A stretch of 64,000 nucleotides of DNA from positions 1,860,001 to 1,924,000 of the forward strand of contig NZ_LT629759.1 of the NCBI RefSeq assembly GCF_900105025.1. Direction: 5' to 3'. Below, in pieces: positions 1 to 7,691 of this stretch. The position numbers were made by a program, and so were the translations under genes. Source of the stretch: Parafannyhessea umbonata (GTDB taxonomy: Bacteria > Actinomycetota > Coriobacteriia > Coriobacteriales > Atopobiaceae). A model generated the notes under the pieces. It did no database searches. It worked only from the letters and a program-made list of their open reading frames with translations, and was not told where the DNA came from. How positions within the stretch are numbered: the first letter of the stretch is position 1; every line of letters begins with the position of its first letter.

Positions 1-142
1 CTCCGGCCAATACGATAGCGCCGCGCCACGCCTACCCGGGCGCGACGCGGCGTATCAACACGTTATCCATCGGCCCTCGTCGGCAGCGGCAGGGCCATGA
101 GGCCCACCGCTTCCGGACGAGAAGCGCCATCCTCCCGGCCCG
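1..142. other. left-edge intergenic sequence
   Basis: GC-rich stretch downstream of the minus-strand trkA-like gene. I see no complete gene, no clear terminator with a T-run and no tRNA here. Whatever follows the TrkA pair (a TrkH/TrkG-type channel gene would fit) lies outside the window. Confidence 0.4.
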
Positions 143-802
143 CTACGCAAACGCCCGCTTCAGCTCGCGCTTTGCCGCGGCGCTCGTAAACGCCAGAACG
201 TTGTCGCCGGCGATGAGGCCCGTGTCGCCGCGAGGGATGATGATGTCCCCCGCGCGGTCGATCGCGATCACGACGGCCTCGTCCGGCAGGGCCAGGTCAG
301 AGATCTTCCTCCCCGCCGCCGACGACCCCGGGCGCACCTCAAGCTGCACGAGTGCATGCTCGTCCTTGCCCAGGCGCATGATGGTGAACACGTCCTCCAT
401 GTCCAGACCCTCCTGCACGGAGCGCGCCAGCAGGTCCGCCTGGTTGATCCCCACGTCCACGCCCATCGACTCGTTGAACATCCACGAGTTCTTCGGGTTG
501 TTCACGCGCGCGACCACGCGCGGCACCTGGTACTCCATCTTCGCCAGAGTCGACGCCACCAGGTTCACCTCGTCGGAGCCCGTCGCCGCTATGAGCACGT
601 CCGCGCTCATCACGCCGCACCTCTCCAGCACCTCCGGGCTCGTACCGCTCCCGAGCACGACCTTCTGGCCCGGCAGCTCCTCCTGCAGCTTGCGCACCAC
701 GTCGCGCCTGCTCTCCACCACCACGACGGACGAGCCTCCGTCCGTGAGTATGGGCGCCAGGTAGCGACCGGTCTTGCCGCCGCCTACGATGATGATGTTC
801 AT
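143..802 (-). CDS. TrkA/KtrA-family potassium transport regulatory subunit (first)
   Basis: Protein of 219 residues with one RCK_N Rossmann domain (about 1-125) and one RCK_C domain (about 140-217). It is therefore half the length of E. coli TrkA and closer to KtrA or single-unit TrkA. The dinucleotide-binding glycine motif is at residues 7-12 (GGGKTG), with an acidic residue at the end of the second strand. Such proteins sit in a cytosolic ring on a Trk/Ktr channel and gate it in response to NAD(H), ATP or c-di-AMP. It lies 9 bp downstream of a second TrkA-like gene, in an apparent operon with a P-type ATPase. No channel gene is visible; it may lie just beyond the left edge. The family call is firm, the partner is inferred. 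Confidence 0.88.
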   Translation of the reverse strand: MNIIIVGGGKTGRYLAPILTDGGSSVVVVESRRDVVRKLQEELPGQKVVLGSGTSPEVLERCGVMSADVLIAATGSDEVNLVASTLAKMEYQVPRVVARVNNPKNSWMFNESMGVDVGINQADLLARSVQEGLDMEDVFTIMRLGKDEHALVQLEVRPGSSAAGRKISDLALPDEAVVIAIDRAGDIIIPRGDTGLIAGDNVLAFTSAAAKRELKRAFA

Positions 803-811
803 GGCAACCTC

Positions 812-1465
812 CTACTCGCTCTTACCGAGCATGTGGGCGAACTTCTCCTGCGCGCTCGACGCCACGGCCGCGTACACCACGTCGCCGTGTCCAAGCACCG
901 TGCCCTCCGTCGGGATGAACGTCTGGCTGTTGTGCGACACGGCGACGATCTTCACCTCGCCGATCGCGCTTATCTCGCGCACGGGGTGCCCCTCAAGCAG
1001 CGTCGGCACGTCGGCACGCACTATCTGCACCTCGCCGGTGCCCACGGCAAGCACGCTGTCCTGCTGGTGGTACGTCAGAAGCTCGCACGCGCGGCGCACG
1101 CCCCAGTCCGTCGTCGATATGGTCTGTATGCCCAGGCGGCGGTACGTCTCGGCCTTGCTCACGTCGTACATGCGCGCGATGACGCGCGGCACGCGGTACG
1201 AGTCGCGCGCGATCCGCGCGATCACGATGTTCGTCTCGTCCGAGGTGGTGCAGGACACGACGGCGGACGCACGCTCGATACCGGCCTTCTCCAGCACGTC
1301 GCGATCGATTCCCACGCCGCACACCTTGCGCCCGGCAAACCCGTCGCCCAGAAGCTCCAGGCGCTCCGGGTCCTGGTCGACGGCGCACACGTTGTGGCCC
1401 TGGCGGTCCAGCTTGCGCGCGAGCCCGGTGCCCATGCGCCCCAGTCCAACGACAATCACGTTCAT
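812..1465 (-). CDS. TrkA/KtrA-family potassium transport regulatory subunit (second)
   Basis: Protein of 217 residues, homologous to its downstream neighbour. An N-terminal Rossmann NAD-binding domain has the glycine motif at residues 7-12 (GLGRMG) and is followed by an RCK_C ligand-binding domain. Two consecutive single-unit genes could form a hetero-oligomeric ring, equivalent to the two halves of E. coli TrkA. It starts 6 bp after the P-type ATPase stop codon, so the two are probably translationally linked. The position next to the ATPase and downstream of a KdpD/KdpE-like pair indicates potassium or sodium homeostasis. The family is recognised directly; the choice of ion is inferred. Confidence 0.88.
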   Translation of the reverse strand: MNVIVVGLGRMGTGLARKLDRQGHNVCAVDQDPERLELLGDGFAGRKVCGVGIDRDVLEKAGIERASAVVSCTTSDETNIVIARIARDSYRVPRVIARMYDVSKAETYRRLGIQTISTTDWGVRRACELLTYHQQDSVLAVGTGEVQIVRADVPTLLEGHPVREISAIGEVKIVAVSHNSQTFIPTEGTVLGHGDVVYAAVASSAQEKFAHMLGKSE

Positions 1466-1471
1466 GATGCC

Positions 1472-4339
1472 CTACCTTTCGACATTTTCCTGCTCGATGC
1501 GGACGCCGTTGCGGTCGATCCCCAGGTGCCTGCGCACGATGGCCTTCCTGCCCTCTTCCAGCGCCAGCACGATGGGAGGGAGAAGAACGAGGAATCCATA
1601 GTCCGCAAGGCCAAGCGGGCAGGTGTGGAACACGCCCTGGAACGGCGGGAACACCGTCAGGAGCACGATGAGCGCCACCTCGAACAGTATGCCCTTGTTC
1701 ACCTGCCTGTTAGAGAACAGACCAACCGAGAAGACCGAGGCAAGCTCCGTGCGGCAGTTCATGACCTCGCCTATCTGCGTAAACACGATGGCCGCGAGCG
1801 CCATGGTCGTGGCACGGACGTACGTGGGATCCAGGTCCTTGCCAACGCCAAACATGACGGTACCCATGTGCCAGCCGGCCTGCGCCTGCGCGAACACAAA
1901 CGCCGCAAGCGAGGCGGCCGCGCCCAGAAGGCCGTACCACAGAAACGCCTTGCGCATGACCTCCTTGTTCAGAAGGTGCTCGTGGGGGTCGCGCGGCGGA
2001 CGGTTCATCACGTCCCTCTCGGGCGGCTCGGAGCCCAGGCCCAGGGCAGGCAGCATGTCCGTTCCCAGGTCGATGGTAAGGATCTGCATCGTGGTCAGCG
2101 GCAGCGGCACCGCACCGCCAGAGAGCAGGTACACGGCGGAGGGCACGGCCTCGGGCACGTTGGAGTTGAGGATGTAGAGCATGAACTTGCGGATGTTGGC
2201 GTAGACCGCACGGCCCTCCTCCACCGCATGCACGATGGAGGCAAAGTTGTCGTCGGTCAGGATCATGTCCGCCGCCTCCTTGGCGACGTCCGTGCCCGTG
2301 ACGCCCATGGCAACGCCGATGTCGGCCTTCTTGAGCGCCGGCGAGTCGTTCACGCCGTCGCCCGTCACCGCCACGACCTCACCCATGGCCTGCAGGTTCT
2401 CGACCACGCGGAGCTTCTGCTCCGGCGCCATGCGGGCAAACACGACCTCGCCCTTGAGGGCGCGGCGCAGCTCCTCGTCGGAGGTCTTCTCCAGCTCCAG
2501 GCCCGAGAACACCTTGGGGTGCGCCCCCTTGACGATGCCGATCTTGCGTGCGATCGAGACGGCGGTCAGACCGTAGTCGCCGGTGATCATGATGACGCGG
2601 ATGCCGGCGCGGCGGCACTCGGCCACTGCGGCCGCGACCTCGGGACGCGGCGGGTCCTGCATGACCTCCAGACCCACGAACGTCAGGTCCTTCTCGATTG
2701 CGTCGGGGGTGTACTGGCTCACGGAAGCGGGCACGCCCGGCTCGTCCCTGTGGATGGGACGGTACGCCACGGCAAGCACGCGCAGGCCGTCGGCCGCATA
2801 GGAGTCGTTCGCGTTCATGATCTTGCTGCGCAGCGAGTCGGTCATGGGCACGACCTCGCCGTTCATGCGGACCTTGGTGGAGAGGCGCACGACCTCGTTG
2901 GGCGCGCCCTTGGTAAAGGCCACGCGCGTGGCACCGTCGAGCGGCTCCTCCAGCTGGTGGATGGTGGACATGCGCTTGCGGCGGCTCTCGAACGGCAGCT
3001 CGCGCACGCGCGGCATGCGGCGCTCCACGTCCTTGGGGTCGAGGCCGGCCTTCTGGGCGCTTACCAGGAGGCACGCCTCCGTCGGGTCGCCGAGCACCGT
3101 GTAGCGGCCACCGTCCTCCTCCGGAGGGAGCAGGCGCGCGTTGGAGCAGAGGGCACCGCCCTCGAGCAGCAGCTCCAGCTCCTCATCGTCTGCGGCCGAG
3201 AAGGACTTGCCCTCCGCCCGGACCTCGCCCTTGGGCGCATAGCCCACGCCGGTGACCTCGTACTCGCGCGCCGGGGTCCACAGGTGGTTGACCGTCATCT
3301 CGTTCTGCGTGAGGGTGCCGGTCTTGTCCGTGCAGATGACGCTGGTTGAGCCCAGCGCCTCCACGGACGAGAGCGACTTCACGAGGGCGTTGCGCTTGCT
3401 CATGCGCTGCACGGCCATGGCCAGGGACAGCGTCACGGTGGGGAGCAGCCCCTCTGGGATGAACGCGACGACCATGCCGAGCGCGAAGATGAACGACGCC
3501 GCGAGCCCGTTGTGCACGAAGAGCACGTCCAGCAGGAAGAACGCCACGCCCATGCACAGCGCGAACGCCGTGATCTGCTTGGTCAGGTGGTCGAGCTGCC
3601 TTTGCAGCGGGCTCTCCTTCTGCTCCATGTTCTGCGTCAGGCTCGCGATCTTGCCAAACTCCGTGGCCATGCCCGTCTGCGTCACGACGACGCGGCCGTT
3701 GCCCTCCGACACGCTGGTGCCCTCGAACACGAGGTTGGGCATCTCGGCGTTGGTGAGGTTCTCCTCGAGCACCGCGTCGGCCGTCTTGCGCACGGGGTTT
3801 GACTCGCCCGTGAGCGTGGACTGGTCCACCTGCAGGTCGCTGGAGCGCACCACGCGCCCGTCGGCCGGGACCTTGTCGCCTTCCTCCAGCGTGAGCACGT
3901 CACCGGGCACGAGGTCCTCTGCCAGGACCTTCTGCTCCTGCCCGTCACGAATGACGTTCACGTAGGACGGCAGCATCTTCTTGAGCGCCTCGGTCGCCTT
4001 GTCGGCCTTGCTCTCCTGCCAGTAGCTGAAGCAGCCGTTGATCACGTTGACCAGCCACACGGCCACGCCCAGCTCCGGCATGCCTGCCGCGAAGGCGATC
4101 ACGCCGGCCACCCACAGCAGAATGGCCATCATGTGCGTGAAGTTCGACAGGAACACCAGCACCCTGGACTTCTTCTTGCCAGACTGGATGACGTTCTTGC
4201 CATAGCGCCGCTGCCTGGCCTCCGCCTCCTGCGCGCTGAGGCCCGCGGCGGACGTGCCCAAGGCCGAGAAGACCTTGTCGCTCGTGAGCCGGGGAATCTG
4301 CGCCACCCGCACGGCGGCGCCCTCCTTGGAATCCTCCAC
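1472..4339 (-). CDS. P-type cation ATPase, Na,K-ATPase alpha-like (P2 type)
   Basis: Protein of 955 residues with all P-type ATPase landmarks: TGES at 177-180, PEGLL in the fourth membrane helix at 295-299, phosphorylated Asp338 in DKTGTLTQNEM, KGAP at 477-480 and TGDGVNDS at 659-666. The PEGLL sequence, the ICTDKTGTLTQNEMTV block and the later IDLGTDMLPALGL segment resemble Na,K/H,K-ATPase alpha subunits more than SERCA-type calcium pumps (PEGLP). An N-terminal cation-ATPase domain precedes the first helices, and about ten membrane segments are expected. The start is GTG at 4339, with GGAGG-type pairing just upstream. Two TrkA subunits follow directly, so I infer Na+ and/or K+ transport. Ca2+ cannot be excluded from sequence alone. 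Confidence 0.85.
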   Translation of the reverse strand: MEDSKEGAAVRVAQIPRLTSDKVFSALGTSAAGLSAQEAEARQRRYGKNVIQSGKKKSRVLVFLSNFTHMMAILLWVAGVIAFAAGMPELGVAVWLVNVINGCFSYWQESKADKATEALKKMLPSYVNVIRDGQEQKVLAEDLVPGDVLTLEEGDKVPADGRVVRSSDLQVDQSTLTGESNPVRKTADAVLEENLTNAEMPNLVFEGTSVSEGNGRVVVTQTGMATEFGKIASLTQNMEQKESPLQRQLDHLTKQITAFALCMGVAFFLLDVLFVHNGLAASFIFALGMVVAFIPEGLLPTVTLSLAMAVQRMSKRNALVKSLSSVEALGSTSVICTDKTGTLTQNEMTVNHLWTPAREYEVTGVGYAPKGEVRAEGKSFSAADDEELELLLEGGALCSNARLLPPEEDGGRYTVLGDPTEACLLVSAQKAGLDPKDVERRMPRVRELPFESRRKRMSTIHQLEEPLDGATRVAFTKGAPNEVVRLSTKVRMNGEVVPMTDSLRSKIMNANDSYAADGLRVLAVAYRPIHRDEPGVPASVSQYTPDAIEKDLTFVGLEVMQDPPRPEVAAAVAECRRAGIRVIMITGDYGLTAVSIARKIGIVKGAHPKVFSGLELEKTSDEELRRALKGEVVFARMAPEQKLRVVENLQAMGEVVAVTGDGVNDSPALKKADIGVAMGVTGTDVAKEAADMILTDDNFASIVHAVEEGRAVYANIRKFMLYILNSNVPEAVPSAVYLLSGGAVPLPLTTMQILTIDLGTDMLPALGLGSEPPERDVMNRPPRDPHEHLLNKEVMRKAFLWYGLLGAAASLAAFVFAQAQAGWHMGTVMFGVGKDLDPTYVRATTMALAAIVFTQIGEVMNCRTELASVFSVGLFSNRQVNKGILFEVALIVLLTVFPPFQGVFHTCPLGLADYGFLVLLPPIVLALEEGRKAIVRRHLGIDRNGVRIEQENVER

Positions 4340-4501
4340 GAAGGCCCTCCTTTCCTAACGGAGCGGCCTCGGCACCCGCCGGGGCCAACCACGGCCGGCA
4401 CGCGCCGGCCAGGGCCGGGTTCGCCCGGTCCGGAGGGAAGAATATCCGTTGCGACGACCATGCATGCGCACGTTGGCGCACGGGCGCAAATCGCCACGTC
4501 A

Positions 4502-4544
4502 GCGGCATAAAGTAACGTTAAGACTGGTATAAATGCGGCATAAA
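4502..4544 (-). repeat. direct repeat TTTATGCCGC x2, 33 bp apart
   Basis: The minus strand reads TTTATGCCGC at 4544-4535 and again at 4511-4502. The period of 33 bp is about three helical turns, and the repeats flank the candidate -10 of the ATPase promoter. This is the arrangement expected for an OmpR-family response regulator such as the KdpE-like protein encoded just upstream. Function is inferred. Confidence 0.5.
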
Positions 4545-4557
4545 AAAGGCAGGTCAA
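4528..4557 (-). promoter_or_regulatory. candidate promoter of the ATPase-trkA operon
   Basis: On the minus strand TTGACC (4557-4552) is followed after 18 bp by TTTATA (4533-4528). Transcription would produce a leader of about 185 nt before the GTG start at 4339. The element is unusually AT-rich for this DNA. Confidence 0.45.
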
Positions 4558-4608
4558 CGCACGTGCGCGGCTGGCACGGCAGCCAGCGGGCGTCCCGCGG
4601 CACACACA

Positions 4609-4657
4609 GCCGCCTCACTTTCTGACAGATGCAGGATTTGTCAGAAAGTGAGGCGGC
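4609..4657. repeat. 19-bp perfect inverted repeat, 11-nt loop (hairpin 1)
   Basis: The arms are GCCGCCTCACTTTCTGACA at 4609-4627 and its exact complement at 4639-4657. No T-run follows on either strand, so it is not a classical intrinsic terminator. The inner 14 bp recur in hairpin 2, 81 bp away, with a compensated base change. Confidence 0.75.
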
Positions 4658-4694
4658 AATAGGGCGCAGGACCGCGTTTTCCCAGGATTTCCCG

Positions 4695-4733
4695 CTCACT
4701 ATCTGACACAAGCGAGATCTGTCGGATAGTGAG
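4695..4733. repeat. 14-bp inverted repeat, 11-nt loop (hairpin 2)
   Basis: The arms are CTCACTATCTGACA at 4695-4708 and TGTCGGATAGTGAG at 4720-4733, with one G-T wobble. Sequence and loop length match hairpin 1, except that a T-A pair has become A-T. It lies 38 bp downstream of the response regulator stop codon. It could be an operator, a processing site or a small mobile palindrome. Confidence 0.7.
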
Positions 4734-4770
4734 GATCGCGGACGGGCGCAAAGCGCGCGAAAGGCCGCGC

Positions 4771-5688
4771 CTACACGCTCATCATGCGGTACCCCACGCC
4801 CACGTGCGTCTGGATGTAGCGCGGGTGCGCCGTGTCGCGCTCTATCTTCTTGCGCAGAGACCCCATGTACACGCGCAGCGTCGCAAGGTCGCCCGCCTGT
4901 CCGGAAGGACGTCCCGCCCCGCCCGCGCCCGCAGCCGCGGAATCGTCGCGCGAGCCCCAGACCTGGTCCAGGATGTAGCGGTGCGTGAGGACCTTGCCCA
5001 CGTTGCGCGACAGAAGGCACAGCAGGCGGTACTCGATGGGCGTGAGGTGGACCTCCGCGCCGTCGAGCGTGACGACGCCCGCGGAGTAGTCGATGGCAAG
5101 TCCCCCGTCGCGAAACACCGCCGGCGCGGGCGCGGCGGATGCCGAGAAGGACGTGGCGCCGGGAGCGGCAGCCGCGCCGGGGGCGCCGGCGGGCGACGCA
5201 GGGCGCGCGCCCGCGGGGTCGGCGGCGCGAGCGGCCGTCGCAATGGCCAGGTGGCGCTCCGTGGCGCGGATGCGCGCGAGAAGCTCGCCGACCGAGAAGG
5301 GCTTGCACACGTAGTCGTCGGCGCCGGCGTCCAGCGCGCCGATCTTGTCCGCGTCCTCGCTGCGCGCGCTGACCACGATGATGGGCACGACGGACCACGC
5401 GCGGATGGCGCGAACGACCTCGATGCCGTCTATGTCGGGAAGCCCAAGGTCAAGCAGGATGATGTCCGGCGCGGACGTCGCGGCGAGCGCAATGGCCTCG
5501 CGACCCGTGGACGCGCCCCGGTGCGCGTAGCCGTGCGCGTCAAGCGTGGCCGCAACGAAGGCGCGGACCTCCGGGTCATCCTCGACCACGAGGATGGTGG
5601 GCGCAGGCGCGCCAGACGCGGCGGATGCGGCGGACGTCGCAGGTGCGGCGGGCGCGGACGGCTCGATCGGTGTGGCGTCGCTACTCAT
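4771..5688 (-). CDS. KdpE-like OmpR-family response regulator
   Basis: Protein of 305 residues when started at the ATG at 5688. This start has GGAGG upstream and overlaps the kinase stop codon, whereas a longer frame would need TTG at 5706. After an Ala/Pro-rich N-terminus comes a receiver domain with the acidic pair in LVVEDDPEV and the phospho-acceptor Asp in LLDLGLPD. A winged-helix Trans_Reg_C domain with LTPIEYRLLCLL follows. The two domains are joined by an unusually long Ala/Pro/Gly-rich linker of about 45 residues. It pairs with the KdpD-like kinase upstream and probably controls the ATPase-TrkA operon beyond the gap. The KdpE assignment rests on gene pairing and domain type. Confidence 0.85.
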   Translation of the reverse strand: MSSDATPIEPSAPAAPATSAASAASGAPAPTILVVEDDPEVRAFVAATLDAHGYAHRGASTGREAIALAATSAPDIILLDLGLPDIDGIEVVRAIRAWSVVPIIVVSARSEDADKIGALDAGADDYVCKPFSVGELLARIRATERHLAIATAARAADPAGARPASPAGAPGAAAAPGATSFSASAAPAPAVFRDGGLAIDYSAGVVTLDGAEVHLTPIEYRLLCLLSRNVGKVLTHRYILDQVWGSRDDSAAAGAGGAGRPSGQAGDLATLRVYMGSLRKKIERDTAHPRYIQTHVGVGYRMMSV

Positions 5689-7456
5689 CAAGGCCGCCTC
5701 CCCCAAGGTCGCTCTCTAGGTCGCAGGCCGGAAGGTCGAAGCTGAACACGCAGCCGTGGCCGTCCGCCCGGTTTGGCTCGAGGCGGATGGTGCCGCCATG
5801 CGCCTCGACGATGGACTTGCAGAGCGCGAGCCCCAGCCCAAAGCTGCGGCGCCCGTCCGCGAGCCCATGGCCCACAGTATAGAACGTGTCGAACACGCGG
5901 TCGCGGTCCGCTGGGGCGATGCCGGGGCCATCGTCGGCCACGCTCGTGGTGACCACGTCCTTCTCGCCCGTGGCGGAAGCCTGGCCGGAAGCGCACCCCA
6001 ACCCCTCCACGGGGGTGTGACGCTCCACGCGAACGGTGATGCGGCTGCCGGCCGGGGTGTACTTGACGGCGTTGTTGACCAGGTTGACCAGCACCTGCAC
6101 CATAAGGCGCGCGTCGACGCTCACCAGGCAGAGGCCGCGCGAGGGCTCTGCCGCGAGGACGTGCTCCGCGACCTTGGGGTCCACGTGGCGCAGGGCCTCC
6201 TCCACGACGTCGTCCATGAGCTCCAGCGTGCGCGTCAGGTGCACACCCCCGCCCGCGAGGCGGGTCATCGCGAGCAGGTTCTCGACCGTCGCGGCAAGCC
6301 AGCGCGCGTCGTCGCGGATGGAGCGCTCCAGCCGGATGCGGCGCTCCGGCGCAAGTGCGGGCGAGGCCGGAGCCGCCGGCGCGGGGTCATCCGCCTCGAG
6401 CAGCACGTCGGCCGCGCCGCCAATGGACGTGAGCGGCGTGCGCAAATCGTGCGAGATCGAGCGCAAAAGATTGGCCCTGAGCTGCTCGTTCTTGGCCAGG
6501 ACCATGGCCTGCTCGCGCTTCTGCGCCGCAAGCTCGCGGCCCAGGGCCAGGCTCGTCTCGCCCGCGACGGCACGCGCCATGTCGCGCTCGCCCTGCGAGA
6601 GCGGCTCGCCCAGGCTCAGCACCGCGAACACGCCAAGGGGGCCGTCCTTCTCGCCCACGGGCAGATAAAAACCAGATGCGGACGAGAAGAGCGAGGTGCC
6701 GTTGCCGGCGGGCTCTCCGTTTTCGAACGCGCGCATGGCGACCGTGACCTCGACGGGGACGTTGGGCTGGCGCGGCGCGCGGGGGCCGGCGATGACACCG
6801 GTGCCGTCGAGGGCGCCCGCGTCCGGCAGAGGCGCGTCCGTGCCGTCCGGCAGGAAGAGCGCTCCGGGCTCGAGCAGGCCGGAGGCGTTGGGCAGGTAGA
6901 GCACGACGGTGCCGCTGACCAGCCGCGCAAGCTGGCGGCCGGCCTCGCCCATGACGGACTGGACGGAGTCGCAGCGCTGCAGCGCGTGGTTTGTCTGCAG
7001 CAGCACGCGCATCATGTGGCTTGCCGCCTGGCTTTCACGCGCGTTGCGGCGCAGGCGCACGGATATCATGCTTGAAACGAATGCCACGACGCACATGACC
7101 GCGAACGTGCCGGGATACTCGCTGCCCCACGCAACAAGGTGGTAACGCGGCTCCGTGAAGAAGAAGCAGAAGAGCGCGGCGGACAGCGCCGTGGCCACGC
7201 CGCAGACCACGTGGCTGGCCGTGGCGAGCGACACGACCTGCACCGCGAGCACGTAGACGATCACGATGGCGTCCGCCCCGAGGCCCAGGCGGTCGAGCAC
7301 GGCGCCGACGAGCGTCGCGAGCGCAAGGTCGACGGCGACGATGGCCAGCTCCGCGAGGATGCGGCGCGGCATGGGGCCCTCCGTCCAGGCGGACGTCAGC
7401 GCGAGCCACCTCTTGGTGATCGCCGTTCCGTCCGCATCGACCGCTGGCGCTCTCAT
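5681..7456 (-). CDS. KdpD-like membrane sensor histidine kinase (short form)
   Basis: Protein of 591 residues. Four membrane helices at about 35-130 form a DUF4118-type KdpD membrane domain (FFFTEPRYHLVAW at 98-110). A GAF-like segment follows at about 155-300, then HisKA with phospho-acceptor His336 in SISHDLRTPLTS, then HATPase_c with an N box (NLVNNAVKYTP) and a G box (DDGPGIAP). The N-terminal KdpD and UspA-like cytosolic domains of E. coli KdpD are absent, so this is a short sensor. It overlaps the response regulator by 8 bp. It probably senses potassium or osmotic status; the signal is inferred from the membrane domain and from neighbouring genes. Confidence 0.85.
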   Translation of the reverse strand: MRAPAVDADGTAITKRWLALTSAWTEGPMPRRILAELAIVAVDLALATLVGAVLDRLGLGADAIVIVYVLAVQVVSLATASHVVCGVATALSAALFCFFFTEPRYHLVAWGSEYPGTFAVMCVVAFVSSMISVRLRRNARESQAASHMMRVLLQTNHALQRCDSVQSVMGEAGRQLARLVSGTVVLYLPNASGLLEPGALFLPDGTDAPLPDAGALDGTGVIAGPRAPRQPNVPVEVTVAMRAFENGEPAGNGTSLFSSASGFYLPVGEKDGPLGVFAVLSLGEPLSQGERDMARAVAGETSLALGRELAAQKREQAMVLAKNEQLRANLLRSISHDLRTPLTSIGGAADVLLEADDPAPAAPASPALAPERRIRLERSIRDDARWLAATVENLLAMTRLAGGGVHLTRTLELMDDVVEEALRHVDPKVAEHVLAAEPSRGLCLVSVDARLMVQVLVNLVNNAVKYTPAGSRITVRVERHTPVEGLGCASGQASATGEKDVVTTSVADDGPGIAPADRDRVFDTFYTVGHGLADGRRSFGLGLALCKSIVEAHGGTIRLEPNRADGHGCVFSFDLPACDLESDLGGGGLDE

Positions 7457-7611
7457 CGGTCGCCTCCCGCGTGATCGCGGCGCCGGGCTGGGGCGCCGGC
7501 CCCTGTCTTAACAGCGCACATGATATCGCAGGCGGAGCGAGGCGGGCAGCCGGGGGTGCCACGACGCACCCCCTCGTGCGCCCCTGGCACCAGACATACA
7601 CACCCTGGCGC

Positions 7612-7617
7612 TATACT
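7612..7617 (+). promoter_or_regulatory. candidate -10 box for galE
   Basis: TATACT lies 75 bp upstream of the galE ATG and is preceded by GGCGC. No good -35 is visible at 16-18 bp, so this is a -10 call only. Confidence 0.4.
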
Positions 7618-7691
7618 TTAAAGGATGTGCGCCGCCACGCGGGCCCAGGGGCCGGCCGACGACGCCCACAACCTCGGACAAGGAGACTCAC

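Larger units (their letters stand above)
4340..4770 (-). promoter_or_regulatory. 431-bp regulatory gap and structured ATPase leader
   Basis: No gene is visible between the response regulator stop and the ATPase start. Read on the minus strand it holds two related hairpins, a candidate promoter flanked by direct repeats, and a roughly 190-nt GC-rich leader. The leader contains GGCCGGC-GCGT-GCCGGCC and CCGGG-CGAA-CCCGG stems. A c-di-AMP (ydaO) or other ion-linked riboswitch would fit a potassium operon, but I cannot match a consensus by eye. Confidence 0.4.

Noticed and set aside
356-3349. Very long plus-strand open frame (997 codons) opposite the TrkA and ATPase genes
   Set aside because: Shadow of GC-rich minus-strand genes: His/Arg/Ala/Val-rich composition, no ribosome-binding site, no family motifs.
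4609-4733. CRISPR repeats
   Set aside because: Only two palindromic units, each with an internal loop; there is no array of direct repeats with spacers and no cas genes.
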